DNA of 64,000 bases from assembly GCF_020193575.1 (NCBI RefSeq), contig NZ_JADYVD010000037.1, positions 20,569 to 84,568 of the forward strand, read 5' to 3'. The position numbers and the translations under genes were made by a program. Below the pieces are notes generated by a model. It was not told the DNA's origin. It worked only from the letters and a program-made list of their open reading frames with translations, and did not search any database. This DNA comes from Ensifer sp. IC4062 (lineage in GTDB: Bacteria; Pseudomonadota; Alphaproteobacteria; Rhizobiales; Rhizobiaceae). Below are positions 35,344 to 44,237 of the stretch, piece by piece. The first letter of the stretch is position 1, and every line of letters begins with the position of its first letter.

Positions 35344-36473
35344 CCAAAAACACTCTTGCGCCAGGACCGAAACCCTCGCGCGCCAGGTTGGCAGTTCGCA
35401 ACGTTCCGGTTGTCACCGTGCCGGCCACTGCCCGGGCTGGAACTGTTGCCTTCCAGGCCCTCGGTAAGACCTATGTCTCGTCTACGGGCACGGTAACGGC
35501 GCTCGAGGCGATCGACGTTGAGATTCCAGCCGGCAACATCTTCGGCATCATCGGGCGCAGCGGTGCAGGCAAATCCAGTCTTCTGCGCACGATCAACCGC
35601 CTGGAGGATCCGACGGAAGGCCGGGTTCTTGTCGACGGACAGGACATCGGGCGCTTGGGCGAAGACGGGCTCGTCGCGCTCCGCCGCCGGATCGGCATGA
35701 TCTTCCAGCACTTCAATCTGCTGTCGGCCAAGACGGTGCGGCAGAACGTGGCGCTGCCGCTTCTGGTCGCGGGGGTGGAGAAGCGGCACATCGACGAACG
35801 GGTGGACGAGGTGCTCGCTCTCGTGGGGCTGGAGGGCAAGCACGACGTCTATCCCTCGCGGCTGTCCGGTGGCCAGAAGCAGCGGGTGGGCATTGCGCGC
35901 GCGCTCGTGCACAGGCCGGAGATCCTGCTCTGCGACGAGGCGACATCGGCGCTGGACCCTGAGACGACGCTGTCGATCCTTCAGCTCCTGAAGGCGATTA
36001 ACGGCACGATGGGACCCACGATCATCCTCATCACCCACGAGATGAGCGTCATTCGCGAAATCTGCGAGAACGTGCTGGTGTTGGAGCAGGGACGGATCGT
36101 CGAGAAGGGGCCGGTCTGGCAGGTTTTCGGCACTCCGAAGCACGCCGCGACCCGGGCGCTGCTGAAGCCGCTCAGCCGTGATGTTCCCGACGATATCGCC
36201 GCTCGTCTCGTGCTGTCGCCGGTCAATGGCGGGGAGGCGGTCGTCGAGGTCCGCTACACGGGCGTCGAAGGTGCGGGTCCAGACCTGTCGCGACTGACAA
36301 GCGCGTTTGCGGGCCAGGTGCGATTGCTGCACGGATCCGTCGATCGCATACAAGGCCATGCGCATGGAACACTGCTTCTCGCGGCGAGGGACGTCTCGCA
36401 AAAGCATCTCGACGCCCTAAAGGGTCATGTCGCCAGCACAAGGATACTGGGCTATGTCCGTCGCGATGTATAA
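35331..36473 (+). CDS. metN: methionine-type ABC transporter ATP-binding protein with C-terminal regulatory domain
   Basis: 380 aa. An extra N-terminal tail of about 40 residues precedes VAFQALGKTYVSSTGTVTAL. Walker A (IIGRSGAGKSSLLRTINR), Q-loop (MIFQHFNLLSAKTVRQNV), signature (LSGGQKQRVGIARAL), Walker B (ILLCDEATSALDPETT) and switch His (LITHEMSVIREICENVLVLE) are MetN-like. The last 90 residues form a NIL-type domain, which in E. coli MetN binds methionine and shuts the transporter. It overlaps metQ2 and metI. Confidence 0.92.
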   Translation: MAELTKNTLAPGPKPSRARLAVRNVPVVTVPATARAGTVAFQALGKTYVSSTGTVTALEAIDVEIPAGNIFGIIGRSGAGKSSLLRTINRLEDPTEGRVLVDGQDIGRLGEDGLVALRRRIGMIFQHFNLLSAKTVRQNVALPLLVAGVEKRHIDERVDEVLALVGLEGKHDVYPSRLSGGQKQRVGIARALVHRPEILLCDEATSALDPETTLSILQLLKAINGTMGPTIILITHEMSVIREICENVLVLEQGRIVEKGPVWQVFGTPKHAATRALLKPLSRDVPDDIAARLVLSPVNGGEAVVEVRYTGVEGAGPDLSRLTSAFAGQVRLLHGSVDRIQGHAHGTLLLAARDVSQKHLDALKGHVASTRILGYVRRDV

Positions 36474-37107
36474 CCGCCTCTGGCTGGCCCTCCTCGATAC
36501 CGTTCAGATGGTCGGCATATCGGCGCTGATCGCACTTTTGATCGGTATTCCGATCGCCGTCTTCCTCGTCGTGTCGGCGCCCGGGGGATTTTACGAGGCG
36601 CCGCGGTTGAACCGCGCCATCGCTGCGGTGGTGAACGGCTTTCGTGCGACGCCCTTCATCGTCCTGCTCGTCGCCCTTCTGCCACTGACCCGTTTCCTGG
36701 CAGGGACGACCATCGGCGTCTGGGCAGCGATTGTCCCTCTGTCGATCAGTGCCACACCGTTCTTCGCCCGCATTGCCGAAGTGAGCCTGCGAGAGGTCGA
36801 CAAGGGGCTGATCGAGGCCGCGCAGGCCATGGGCTGTCGCAAGTGGCACATCGTGCGCCACGTACTTCTCCCGGAAGCGCTGCCCGGCATCGTCGGCGGT
36901 TTCACTATCACCGTGGTGACGATGATCGGTGCCTCCGCCATGGCTGGCGCGGTAGGGGCCGGCGGGCTGGGCGACATGGCTATCCGCTATGGCTACCAGC
37001 GCTTCGATACGGCCGTTATGGCCGCGGTGATCGTCGTGCTGATCGCAATGGTGACGATCGTTCAGTTCGCCGGTGATTTCGCTGTGCGGCGTCTGCGCAA
37101 TCGCTAA
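36454..37107 (+). CDS. metI: methionine-type ABC transporter permease
   Basis: 217 aa from ATG 36454, with AAGGA upstream and overlapping the metN stop by 20 bases; an ATG at 36427 is also open. Five or so membrane segments. MetI motifs: FRATPFIVLLVALLPLTRFL, EAAQAMGCRKWHIVRHVLLP (EAA loop) and GASAMAGAVGAGGLGDMAIR near the end. It completes the Met-type importer (metQ-metQ-metN-metI) and is followed 18 bases later by the first SfnB-like gene, so transport and oxidation are in one operon. Confidence 0.92.
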   Translation: MSVAMYNRLWLALLDTVQMVGISALIALLIGIPIAVFLVVSAPGGFYEAPRLNRAIAAVVNGFRATPFIVLLVALLPLTRFLAGTTIGVWAAIVPLSISATPFFARIAEVSLREVDKGLIEAAQAMGCRKWHIVRHVLLPEALPGIVGGFTITVVTMIGASAMAGAVGAGGLGDMAIRYGYQRFDTAVMAAVIVVLIAMVTIVQFAGDFAVRRLRNR

Positions 37108-37125
37108 CGGATAGGAAAGCGAAAA

Positions 37126-38373
37126 ATGAGCAAGATCATCCTCGATCCGGAGAGCCGAACCAACCGCAGCCGGGGTCCGGCACCTGCAACATCCGCCCAC
37201 CGGATCTGGACCGATGCCGAGGCGATCGACGTGGCAAGCGCGTTGGCGGCCCAGTATTCGATCGAGGCGGCCCGGCGCGACAGGGAACGGATCCTACCGT
37301 GGGACGAGATAGAGGCCTACAGCGAAAGCGGGCTCGGAGCCATCACCGTGCCGAAGGCCTATGGTGGGCCCGAACTCTCCTTCGTGACACTGGTGCGAGT
37401 GTTCGAAATCCTCTGTGCTGCCGATCCGTCGCTGGGGCAGATCCCGCAGAACCAATTCGGCGTCTTGGCGCTTTTGCGCGACCTCGGCTCAGAGGAGCAG
37501 AAGCACCGCTTTTACGCCCACATCCTCAAAGGAGAGCGAATCGGCAACGCCGGTCCCGAACGGGGGCGCAAGGCGATCGATCACGTCACCACGCGCCTCA
37601 CCGCCAAACCAGGTGGTCTAAGGCTCTCCGGCCGGCGCTTCTACTCGACCGGCGCCCTATTCGCCCATTGGATTCCAACCCGGGCGATCGACGACCAAGG
37701 ACGCGCCGTCCAGGTATGGGCGCGCTACGACGCCCCGGGCGTGACGGTCATCGATGACTGGTCATCTTTCGGTCAGCGTACGACCGCCAGCGGAACGGTG
37801 GAATTTGACGACGTGCCGGTAGAGCCGCTACAGGTGCTGCCCGTCTGGACGGCCGCCGACAAGCCGGGACTCTGGGGACCGATCTCGCAAATCATCCAGG
37901 CCGCGATCGACGCCGGCATCGCACGCTCTGCGATCGATGACGCAGCCGCTTTTGTTCGCGATCGCGCCCGGCCCTGGATGGACTCCGGCCTGGAGAGGGC
38001 CGCCGACGATCCGACGATCCTTCACGAGATAGGCCACCTTGAAACCGAGTTCGAGGCCGCGCAGGCGCTGCTCCACCAGGCGGCGGGATTGCTCGATGAA
38101 TTGAGCACGCGACCGGTGACGGCAGAGGTGAGCGCGCAGGCCTCCGTCGCCGTCGCCGAGGCGAAGATCCTCACCACCGAGATTGCACTGGAAGCCAGCG
38201 AGAAGCTGTTCGACCTGGCTGGTTCCAGCGCCACCCGTGCCGCGAACGCCCTCGACAGGCACTGGCGCAACGCCCGCGTCCATACGCTGCACGATCCGGT
38301 CCGCTGGAAGTACCATCTTCTCGGAAACTACTACCTCAACGGCGGCTATCCGGCACGCCATCAATGGAACTGA
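37126..38373 (+). CDS. SfnB-family flavin monooxygenase (acyl-CoA dehydrogenase fold), copy A
   Basis: 415 aa. Acyl-CoA-dehydrogenase-fold protein of the SfnB sulfur-acquisition group: ERILPWDEIEAYSESGLGAI, VPKAYGG, LGQIPQNQFGVL, RRFYSTGALFAHWIP, DDWSSFGQRTTASGTVEFDD and the family-specific end DRHWRNARVHTLHDPVRWKY. Relatives (SfnB, DszC, TdsC) use FMNH2 and oxygen to oxidise sulfones or thiophenes rather than CoA esters. It follows metI by 18 bases and precedes a second copy and an NtaA-like enzyme, forming a transport-plus-oxidation operon. Confidence 0.87.
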   Translation: MSKIILDPESRTNRSRGPAPATSAHRIWTDAEAIDVASALAAQYSIEAARRDRERILPWDEIEAYSESGLGAITVPKAYGGPELSFVTLVRVFEILCAADPSLGQIPQNQFGVLALLRDLGSEEQKHRFYAHILKGERIGNAGPERGRKAIDHVTTRLTAKPGGLRLSGRRFYSTGALFAHWIPTRAIDDQGRAVQVWARYDAPGVTVIDDWSSFGQRTTASGTVEFDDVPVEPLQVLPVWTAADKPGLWGPISQIIQAAIDAGIARSAIDDAAAFVRDRARPWMDSGLERAADDPTILHEIGHLETEFEAAQALLHQAAGLLDELSTRPVTAEVSAQASVAVAEAKILTTEIALEASEKLFDLAGSSATRAANALDRHWRNARVHTLHDPVRWKYHLLGNYYLNGGYPARHQWN

Positions 38374-38389
38374 AAGAGCGGGTGAACGC

Positions 38390-39625
38390 ATGAACATGGC
38401 ATCCGATCCGAGGGTCCAGCCGGCGCCGAGGCCGCCTGCAAAACCGGCCCTTATTGCCAATGACGCGGAGGCGCTCGCAGCAGCGCGCCAACTCGCAGCC
38501 GATTTCGCCCGCAATGCCAGCGCGCGCGATGCCGGCCGCCTGCTGCCTTGGAGCGAGCTCGAGCGCTACAGCGCCAGCGGCATCTGGGGCGCCACGGTGC
38601 CTCGCGCCTTTGGCGGGGCCGAGATCTCCACGGTAACGCTTGCGCGTGTGATCGCAACCGTCGCGGCGGCCGACGGCTCGCTGGCGCAGATCCCGCAGAA
38701 TCACTTCTATGCGCTAGAGGTGCTGCGAGTTGGAGGCTCGGAAGAACAGAAGCGCTTCTTCTTCGGTCGCGTGCTCGCCGGCGACCGGCTTGGCAACGCA
38801 CTGGCCGAAATCGGCAAACGCGATTTCAAGCGGCGCACGCGCCTGGTCCGCGACCCGGCCGGCTGGTACGTCGAGGGCGAAAAGTTCTACTGCACCGGGG
38901 CCATCTATGCACATTGGATCCCAACGTTGGTCGTGGCAGAGGAAGCTGGCGATGAGGTCAGCTATCTCGCCTTCGTGCCGCGCGACGCGGAAGGCGTGAC
39001 GGTGATCGATGACTGGGACGGCTTCGGCCAGCGCGTGACGGGCAGCGGGTCAGTGCGGTTCGCGCGCGTTGGCGTCGAGCCGGAATGGATCGTTCCTTTC
39101 AAGGCCTCGTTCGACAGTCCGACGACGATCGGTCCGCACGCCCAAATCATGCATGCCGCAATCGACCTCGGCCTCGGTCTGGGCGCCTTCGAGGAAACGT
39201 TGCGCTTCGTGCGCGAGCGGTCGCGCCCGTGGATGGACTCCGGGGTGGAGCAGGCGTCCGACGATCCGCTCACGCTACACCAAGTTGGCCACGTCCGAGT
39301 GCGCCTGCGCGCCGCGGAGGTCATGGTCGAGCGCGCGGCCGCCCAGGTAGACGCCGCGCAGCGGGCGCCCGATGAGGACAGCGTGGCGCAGGCCTCAGTT
39401 GCCGTGGCCAAGGCGCGCATCCTGACCACCAGGGCGGGCCTGCTTGCGGCCGGGAAGCTTTTTGAACTCTCCGGCACCTCCTCAACCCAGTCGGAAGACA
39501 ACCTCGATCGCTACTGGCGCAATGTGCGCACGCATACACTCCATGATCCGGTCCGCTGGAAATACCAGGCGGTCGGAAACTTCCATCTCAATGGCAGGCG
39601 CCCACCCCGTCACGGCGCGATCTAG
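38390..39625 (+). CDS. SfnB-family flavin monooxygenase, copy B
   Basis: 411 aa from ATG 38390. Same family landmarks as copy A: GRLLPWSELERYSASGIWGA, VPRAFGGAE, LAQIPQNHFYALEVL, EKFYCTGAIYAHWIP, DDWDGFGQRVTGSGSVRFAR, and DRYWRNVRTHTLHDPVRWKY. Substantial divergence from copy A points to different substrates or a hetero-oligomer. It starts 16 bases after copy A and is followed 17 bases later by the NtaA-like enzyme. Confidence 0.87.
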   Translation: MNMASDPRVQPAPRPPAKPALIANDAEALAAARQLAADFARNASARDAGRLLPWSELERYSASGIWGATVPRAFGGAEISTVTLARVIATVAAADGSLAQIPQNHFYALEVLRVGGSEEQKRFFFGRVLAGDRLGNALAEIGKRDFKRRTRLVRDPAGWYVEGEKFYCTGAIYAHWIPTLVVAEEAGDEVSYLAFVPRDAEGVTVIDDWDGFGQRVTGSGSVRFARVGVEPEWIVPFKASFDSPTTIGPHAQIMHAAIDLGLGLGAFEETLRFVRERSRPWMDSGVEQASDDPLTLHQVGHVRVRLRAAEVMVERAAAQVDAAQRAPDEDSVAQASVAVAKARILTTRAGLLAAGKLFELSGTSSTQSEDNLDRYWRNVRTHTLHDPVRWKYQAVGNFHLNGRRPPRHGAI

Positions 39626-39642
39626 CGGACACTCGGCACATC

Positions 39643-41007
39643 ATGAAGAAGCAAATCATTCTCAACGCGTTCAACATGAACAGCGTTGGCCACATCAATC
39701 ACGGACTGTGGGCGCATCCGCGCGACCGATCCGTCGAATACAACACGATCGCGTACTGGGCTTCGCTGGCAAGAACGCTTGAGCGTGGTCTTTTCGACGG
39801 CATCTTCATCGCCGACATCATTGGTGTCTACGACGTCTATCAGCGATCGGTCGATCTGACGCTCAAGGAATCCATCCAGCTCCCGGTCAACGATCCGTTG
39901 CTGCTGGTCTCGGCCATGGCCGCGGTGACGCAGAACCTCGGCTTCGGCATTACCGTCAATGCCAATGCCGAACCGCCCTATACCTTCGCGCGGCGGATCT
40001 CGACACTTGATCACCTTACCGGCGGACGCATCGGCTGGAACATCGTCACCGGTTATCTCGACAGCGCGGCGCGCGCGGTCGGGCAGGAGGGGCTGACGGC
40101 GCACGACACGCGCTACGACCGGGCGGAGGACTATCTGGAAGTGCTCTACAAGCTTTGGGAGGGCAGTTGGGATGATGACGCCGTGCGTGCCGACCGGGCG
40201 GCACGTGTGTATGCGGATCCCGCCAAAGTCCGGCCCGTGCACCACGAGGGGCCGTTCTATCGCGTGGAGGGCTATCATCTATCTGAGCCATCGATCCAGC
40301 GGACCCCGGTGCTCTACCAGGCCGGAACATCGGGGCGCGGCCGTCGGTTCGCGGCGCACCATGCCGAATGCATCTTCGTCACCGCGACGGACAAGCAGAC
40401 AGCGCGCGCGACGGCGCGAACGCTGCGGCAGGAGGCTGTTGCTGCGGGGCGCCGGCCGGAGGACATCAAGATCTTCATCGGCATCTCCATCATTCCGGGA
40501 CGGACCGAGCGCGAGGCGCAAGAAAAGCGCCAGGAATATCTTCGCTATGCCAACCCGGAGGCGGGTCTGGCGCACTTCTCGGCGAGCACCGGCATCGACT
40601 TTTCCCAGTACTCGCTCGACGAGCCGATCGCATATGGCACGTCCAATGCGATCCAGTCGGCGAGTGAACTGGCGCAGAAGAAACGCTGGACCAAGCGCAA
40701 TCTCCTCGATGAACTCGCGCTTGGCGGGCGCTATCCTCTGGTCACGGGGACGCCCACGGGGATCGCGGAGGAACTGGAAAGCTGGCTGGACGAGGGAGAG
40801 ATCGACGGTTTCAACGTGGCGAAGACCGTCACGCCAGAATGCTTCGAGGACTTCGTCGAACTGGTCGTCCCCGTACTGCAGGAGCGCGGCCGCTACAAGA
40901 CGACGTACGGCCAGTCGAGCCTGAGAAATCGCCTTTTCGGCGCGGGTGACCGCTTGCCGGACCGCCATCCGGGCATGCGCTTCCGTCGCTTGAAGAAAGA
41001 AGGCTGA
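39643..41007 (+). CDS. FMNH2-dependent monooxygenase, NtaA/SnaA/DszA (DmoA-like) family, copy 1
   Basis: 454 aa, luciferase-like fold. The start MKKQIILNAFNMNSVGHINH resembles DmoA, the dimethyl-sulfide monooxygenase of Hyphomicrobium. Further motifs: RGLFDGIFIADIIGVYDVYQ, NLGFGITVNANAEPPYTFAR, HLTGGRIGWNIVTGYLDSAA, TPVLYQAGTSGRGRRFAA and VDEGEIDGFNVAKTV-like end (DEGEIDGFNVAKTVTPE). The family cleaves C-N or C-S bonds (nitrilotriacetate, sulfones, dimethyl sulfide). It closes the metQQNI-SfnB-SfnB operon. Substrate is inferred to be an organosulfur compound. Confidence 0.87.
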   Translation: MKKQIILNAFNMNSVGHINHGLWAHPRDRSVEYNTIAYWASLARTLERGLFDGIFIADIIGVYDVYQRSVDLTLKESIQLPVNDPLLLVSAMAAVTQNLGFGITVNANAEPPYTFARRISTLDHLTGGRIGWNIVTGYLDSAARAVGQEGLTAHDTRYDRAEDYLEVLYKLWEGSWDDDAVRADRAARVYADPAKVRPVHHEGPFYRVEGYHLSEPSIQRTPVLYQAGTSGRGRRFAAHHAECIFVTATDKQTARATARTLRQEAVAAGRRPEDIKIFIGISIIPGRTEREAQEKRQEYLRYANPEAGLAHFSASTGIDFSQYSLDEPIAYGTSNAIQSASELAQKKRWTKRNLLDELALGGRYPLVTGTPTGIAEELESWLDEGEIDGFNVAKTVTPECFEDFVELVVPVLQERGRYKTTYGQSSLRNRLFGAGDRLPDRHPGMRFRRLKKEG

Positions 41008-41151
41008 AACGCTCGCTCGTCGCTTCGGCTGGTGAATGCACCATGCCATGTCAGCCTCTTCAGCGACGGGGCCATAACGCGCCGTCCGCCGGTGGCGGAG
41101 CGTCAGATACACAGATGCGCCCTTGGTTGGCGGTGGCTGGAAAGTCGTCAG

Positions 41152-41186
41152 GTGTTGGGGCCGCCTGAAGCAGGTGGCCCCAACAC
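41152..41186. terminator. strong hairpin between convergent NtaA-like and SfnB-like genes
   Basis: GTGTTGGGGCCGCCT and AGGTGGCCCCAACAC pair over 15 bp with a single G-T wobble around a 5-base loop. No T-run, but position between convergent stops fits a two-way terminator. Confidence 0.65.
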
Positions 41187-41192
41187 GAGGAG

Positions 41193-42461
41193 TCAACTCC
41201 AAGGATGACGGGGCGGGTTGAGGCCGTTCAGATAGAAATTGCCCACGTGGAAGAACTTCCAACGCACAGGATCGTGCAGGGTATGAGCCCGCGCATTCCG
41301 CCAGTGGCGGTCGAGATTGTGATGGGCAAGCGTCGAGCGTGTCCCGGCCAACTCGAACAGTTTGTTCGTGGCGAGGATCGCGATTTCCGTCGTCAGCACT
41401 TTGGCTTCGGCCGTCTTGACCGTCGCCTGCGCAATCGTCTCCTCTGTCGGGTTCTCCAGCCCCATGTCGATTGATTCGCCGGCGATATCCAGTAATGCCT
41501 CGGCAGCGTGCAGTTTGATCTTGAGGTCGCCGATTGCCGCGATTGTGAAGGGATCTTCTCCTGCCGTCTCCTTGCCGCTGTCGATCCACGGGCGGCTTTG
41601 CGTCTTGATGAAGGCGATTGCGTCGTCGATGGCGCCGCGCGCGATGCCGCCATCGATGGCGGCCTGGATCATCTGCGAGACGGGGCCGGCGATGGTTGGC
41701 CGGTCGAAGGCTGCGACCGGCAGCACCCGGTTCTTCGGAACGCGGACGTTCTCAATCTTGACCGAACCCGACGCCGTCGTCCGCTGTCCGAAGCACGACC
41801 AGTTGTTCGTAACCGTGACACCTGGCGCATCGCGGTCGGTAAAAACCAGAAAACCCTTGCCGTTCTCGTCGACTGCTACGACGGGTATGATGTGCGCCAG
41901 CAGCGCGCCGGTTGTGTAGAATTTCTCTCCTTTGAGGAGGACGTGGTCGCCCTCGTCAGCGATGCGGGTCTCGAAGGCCGCGACGTTCTTACTATTCAGT
42001 TCCGAGAAGGCGTTGCCGAAACGCAGGCCAGAAAGCACCCAGCCGAAGAATTCCTTTTTTTGCTCCTCCGTTCCGTCAAGATCGATGTGGCTGTTGATGG
42101 CCAAGTGGTTCTGCGTGATTTGGGCGATGGAGGGATCGGCGGCAGCAAGGATGGCGATCACGCGGGCTAGCGTCCTGTAGGAGACAGCCGCGCCGCCATG
42201 AGCTTTGGGAACGTTGATGCCCCACAGGCCGCTTTGCGAATAGGCATCGATTTCGGCGAGCGGAAGAAGTCCCTCCCTGTCGCGAAGGGCGGCGCCCGGT
42301 GCAAACTCGGCGGCGAGGCTTTTAGCGACTCTTATAGCCTCCTCGTCGCTGCGAATGATGTGCGCGGGCTTGTCAGGCCGGGGTCGTGGTGGAACCGGGT
42401 CATTGGAATTGACGCGCGGATGTAACGCATAGTCGATCGGTTGCTGTTCAATCGCTCCCAT
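41193..42461 (-). CDS. SfnB-family flavin monooxygenase, copy C
   Basis: 422 aa. Family landmarks: EGLLPLAEIDAYSQSGLWGI, NVPKAHGGAAVSYRTL, IAQITQNHLAINSHI, EKFYTTGALLAHIIP, NNWSCFGQRTTASGSVKIEN and DRHWRNARAHTLHDPVRWKF. It belongs to the same subgroup as copies A and B. It is transcribed alone on the minus strand, divergent from the NtaA-like/Liv operon that starts at 42813, with a 351-base shared control region. It probably acts on the same compound as that operon. Confidence 0.87.
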   Translation of the reverse strand: MGAIEQQPIDYALHPRVNSNDPVPPRPRPDKPAHIIRSDEEAIRVAKSLAAEFAPGAALRDREGLLPLAEIDAYSQSGLWGINVPKAHGGAAVSYRTLARVIAILAAADPSIAQITQNHLAINSHIDLDGTEEQKKEFFGWVLSGLRFGNAFSELNSKNVAAFETRIADEGDHVLLKGEKFYTTGALLAHIIPVVAVDENGKGFLVFTDRDAPGVTVTNNWSCFGQRTTASGSVKIENVRVPKNRVLPVAAFDRPTIAGPVSQMIQAAIDGGIARGAIDDAIAFIKTQSRPWIDSGKETAGEDPFTIAAIGDLKIKLHAAEALLDIAGESIDMGLENPTEETIAQATVKTAEAKVLTTEIAILATNKLFELAGTRSTLAHHNLDRHWRNARAHTLHDPVRWKFFHVGNFYLNGLNPPRHPWS

Positions 42462-42812
42462 AACGGGGTGCTCCCTTGTTGATCACGCGAGGAGTCTTCC
42501 AGATAGTGACTTAAATCCATAGGAACAATGTATTACATACTTGCGCCCGACGGGGAAAATCGTTCGCCTCGTTGCGGCCGCAGCGAACTGCAGCGCAAGC
42601 GTCGCGGCGAAAAGCATTCCCGTCGGCAAAGAGCGGCACTACGCGGCTGCTGATACGCTTCGTGACGCGCCGCCGGATCAAGGGTCAAATGCCAGGATGG
42701 CTCGCGATGGAGGAAAAATATTCTCGTTAGTAGTATATTAAAAAGATAGACTAACTGTGATTATCCAAAGGCCCGCTCTAGTGTCGAGGACCTCTTGAGC
42801 TAGGAGCAGACG
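42462..42812. promoter_or_regulatory. divergent control region, SfnB-like C / NtaA-like 2 and Liv operon
   Basis: 351 bases without a gene. AT-rich promoter-like stretches lie at 42505-42540 (minus-strand gene) and 42718-42765 (plus-strand operon). Between them CCGACGGGG and TTCCCGTCGG form a loose inverted repeat about 80 bases apart. Confidence 0.45.
42509..42523 (-). promoter_or_regulatory. sulfur-locus AT-rich element, copy before SfnB-like C
   Basis: Reads CCTATGGATTTAAGT on the minus strand, about 50 bases before the start at 42461 and in the same orientation. Confidence 0.4.
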
Positions 42813-44231
42813 ATGACGCGCCAAATCCGTTTCAACGCCTTCGACATGAACTGCGTCGGGCACCAGTCGCCAGGACTCTGGGCGCATCCGCGCGACAAGT
42901 CTTGGAAATACAAGGACTTGGATTACTGGCAGGATCTCGCTCGCACGCTCGAGCGCGGCATCTTCGACGGCATCTTCATCGCCGATGTCATCGGCTACTA
43001 CGATGTCTACAAGGGCTCGAACTACCACGCGATCCACCAGGCGGCACAGATTCCGGTCAACGATCCGCTACAACTCGCCGCCCCGATCGCCCTTGCGACC
43101 GAGCATCTTGGCATCGGCATCACCGCCTCAACCTCCTTCGAGCATCCCTACACCTTCGCGCGCCGCATTGCGACCGCCGACCACCACACGAAAGGCCGTG
43201 TCGGCTGGAACATCGTCACCTCCTACCTGGAGAGCGGCGCCAAGAACATCGGCGAGGGGGGGCTGCGTCGGCATGACAACCGCTACGACGTGGCGAACGA
43301 ATATGTCGAGGTGCTCTACAAACTCCTCGAAGGTTCGTGGGAAGAGGGCGCGGTCGTGCGCGATGGCGAGAAGCGCATATTCACGCATCCGGAGAAGGTC
43401 CACGAGATAGGCCACAAGGGCAAGTACTTCGACGTCCCTGGGTACGGACTGACCGAGCCCTCGCCGCAGCGAACCCCGGTGCTCTACCAGGCGGGTGCCT
43501 CTGGGCCAGGCAAGGCCTTCGCCGCCCAACATGCCGAGTGCGTGTTCGTTGCCGCGCCGACTAAGTCGGTGCTGAAGGCCTATGTCGCGGAAATCCGCGA
43601 CCGGGCAGCCGCAGCCGGCCGCGATCCGAAGAAGGTCTTCATCTACACCCTCCTTACGATCATCACCGACGAGACGGAGGAGAGGGCACAAAAGAAGTTC
43701 GAGGAGTACCAGCACTACGTCTCGCAGGACGGCTCTCTCGTCTTCATGTCCGGCTGGAGCGGCATCGACTTCGGCCAATATGCGCCGACCGACCTCGTCA
43801 AGAAGGTCGAGACCAATGCGATCCAATCGGTTGTCGAGCATCTGGCCGGTGGCGAGAAGTCCTGGACCATCGATGAATTGGCCCGGTTCGGCGGCATCGG
43901 AGGCCTTGGTCCAGTCATTGTCGGCTCGCCGCAGCGGATTTCAGACATCCTGCAGGAGTGGGTCGAGGATACCGACGTCGACGGTTTCAACCTTGCCTAC
44001 GCGGTAACGCCCGACAGCTTCGAGGACGTAGTCAATTTCGTCGTCCCGGAACTGCAGAAGCGCGGCGCCTATCCGACGGCCTACAAGCCCGGAACGCTGC
44101 GCGAAAAACTCTTCGGCGACGGTCCCTACCTGCCCGCCAACCATCCGGCCGCAAGCTATCGCGACATCGAGGCCGTTAAGCGGCGCGAGGCGAATGCTGC
44201 CGTTCCCGCGCTCAAGACGGCAAAGGGCTGA
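42813..44231 (+). CDS. FMNH2-dependent monooxygenase, NtaA/DszA (DmoA-like) family, copy 2
   Basis: 472 aa; even closer in layout to DmoA than copy 1: RFNAFDMNCVGHQSPGLWAH, RGIFDGIFIADVIGYYDVYK, LGIGITASTSFEHPYTFARR, KGRVGWNIVTSYLESGAKNI, LEGSWEEGAVVRDGEKRIFT, SPQRTPVLYQAGASGPGKAF, GGLGPVIVGSPQRISDILQE and DVDGFNLAYAVTPDSFEDVV. Luciferase-like fold, uses reduced FMN. First gene of an operon with a full Liv-type importer and two DszC-like monooxygenases; the gap to the ATPase gene is six bases. Substrate unknown, probably an organic sulfide or sulfone derivative. Confidence 0.88.
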   Translation: MTRQIRFNAFDMNCVGHQSPGLWAHPRDKSWKYKDLDYWQDLARTLERGIFDGIFIADVIGYYDVYKGSNYHAIHQAAQIPVNDPLQLAAPIALATEHLGIGITASTSFEHPYTFARRIATADHHTKGRVGWNIVTSYLESGAKNIGEGGLRRHDNRYDVANEYVEVLYKLLEGSWEEGAVVRDGEKRIFTHPEKVHEIGHKGKYFDVPGYGLTEPSPQRTPVLYQAGASGPGKAFAAQHAECVFVAAPTKSVLKAYVAEIRDRAAAAGRDPKKVFIYTLLTIITDETEERAQKKFEEYQHYVSQDGSLVFMSGWSGIDFGQYAPTDLVKKVETNAIQSVVEHLAGGEKSWTIDELARFGGIGGLGPVIVGSPQRISDILQEWVEDTDVDGFNLAYAVTPDSFEDVVNFVVPELQKRGAYPTAYKPGTLREKLFGDGPYLPANHPAASYRDIEAVKRREANAAVPALKTAKG

Positions 44232-44237
44232 GGACGA

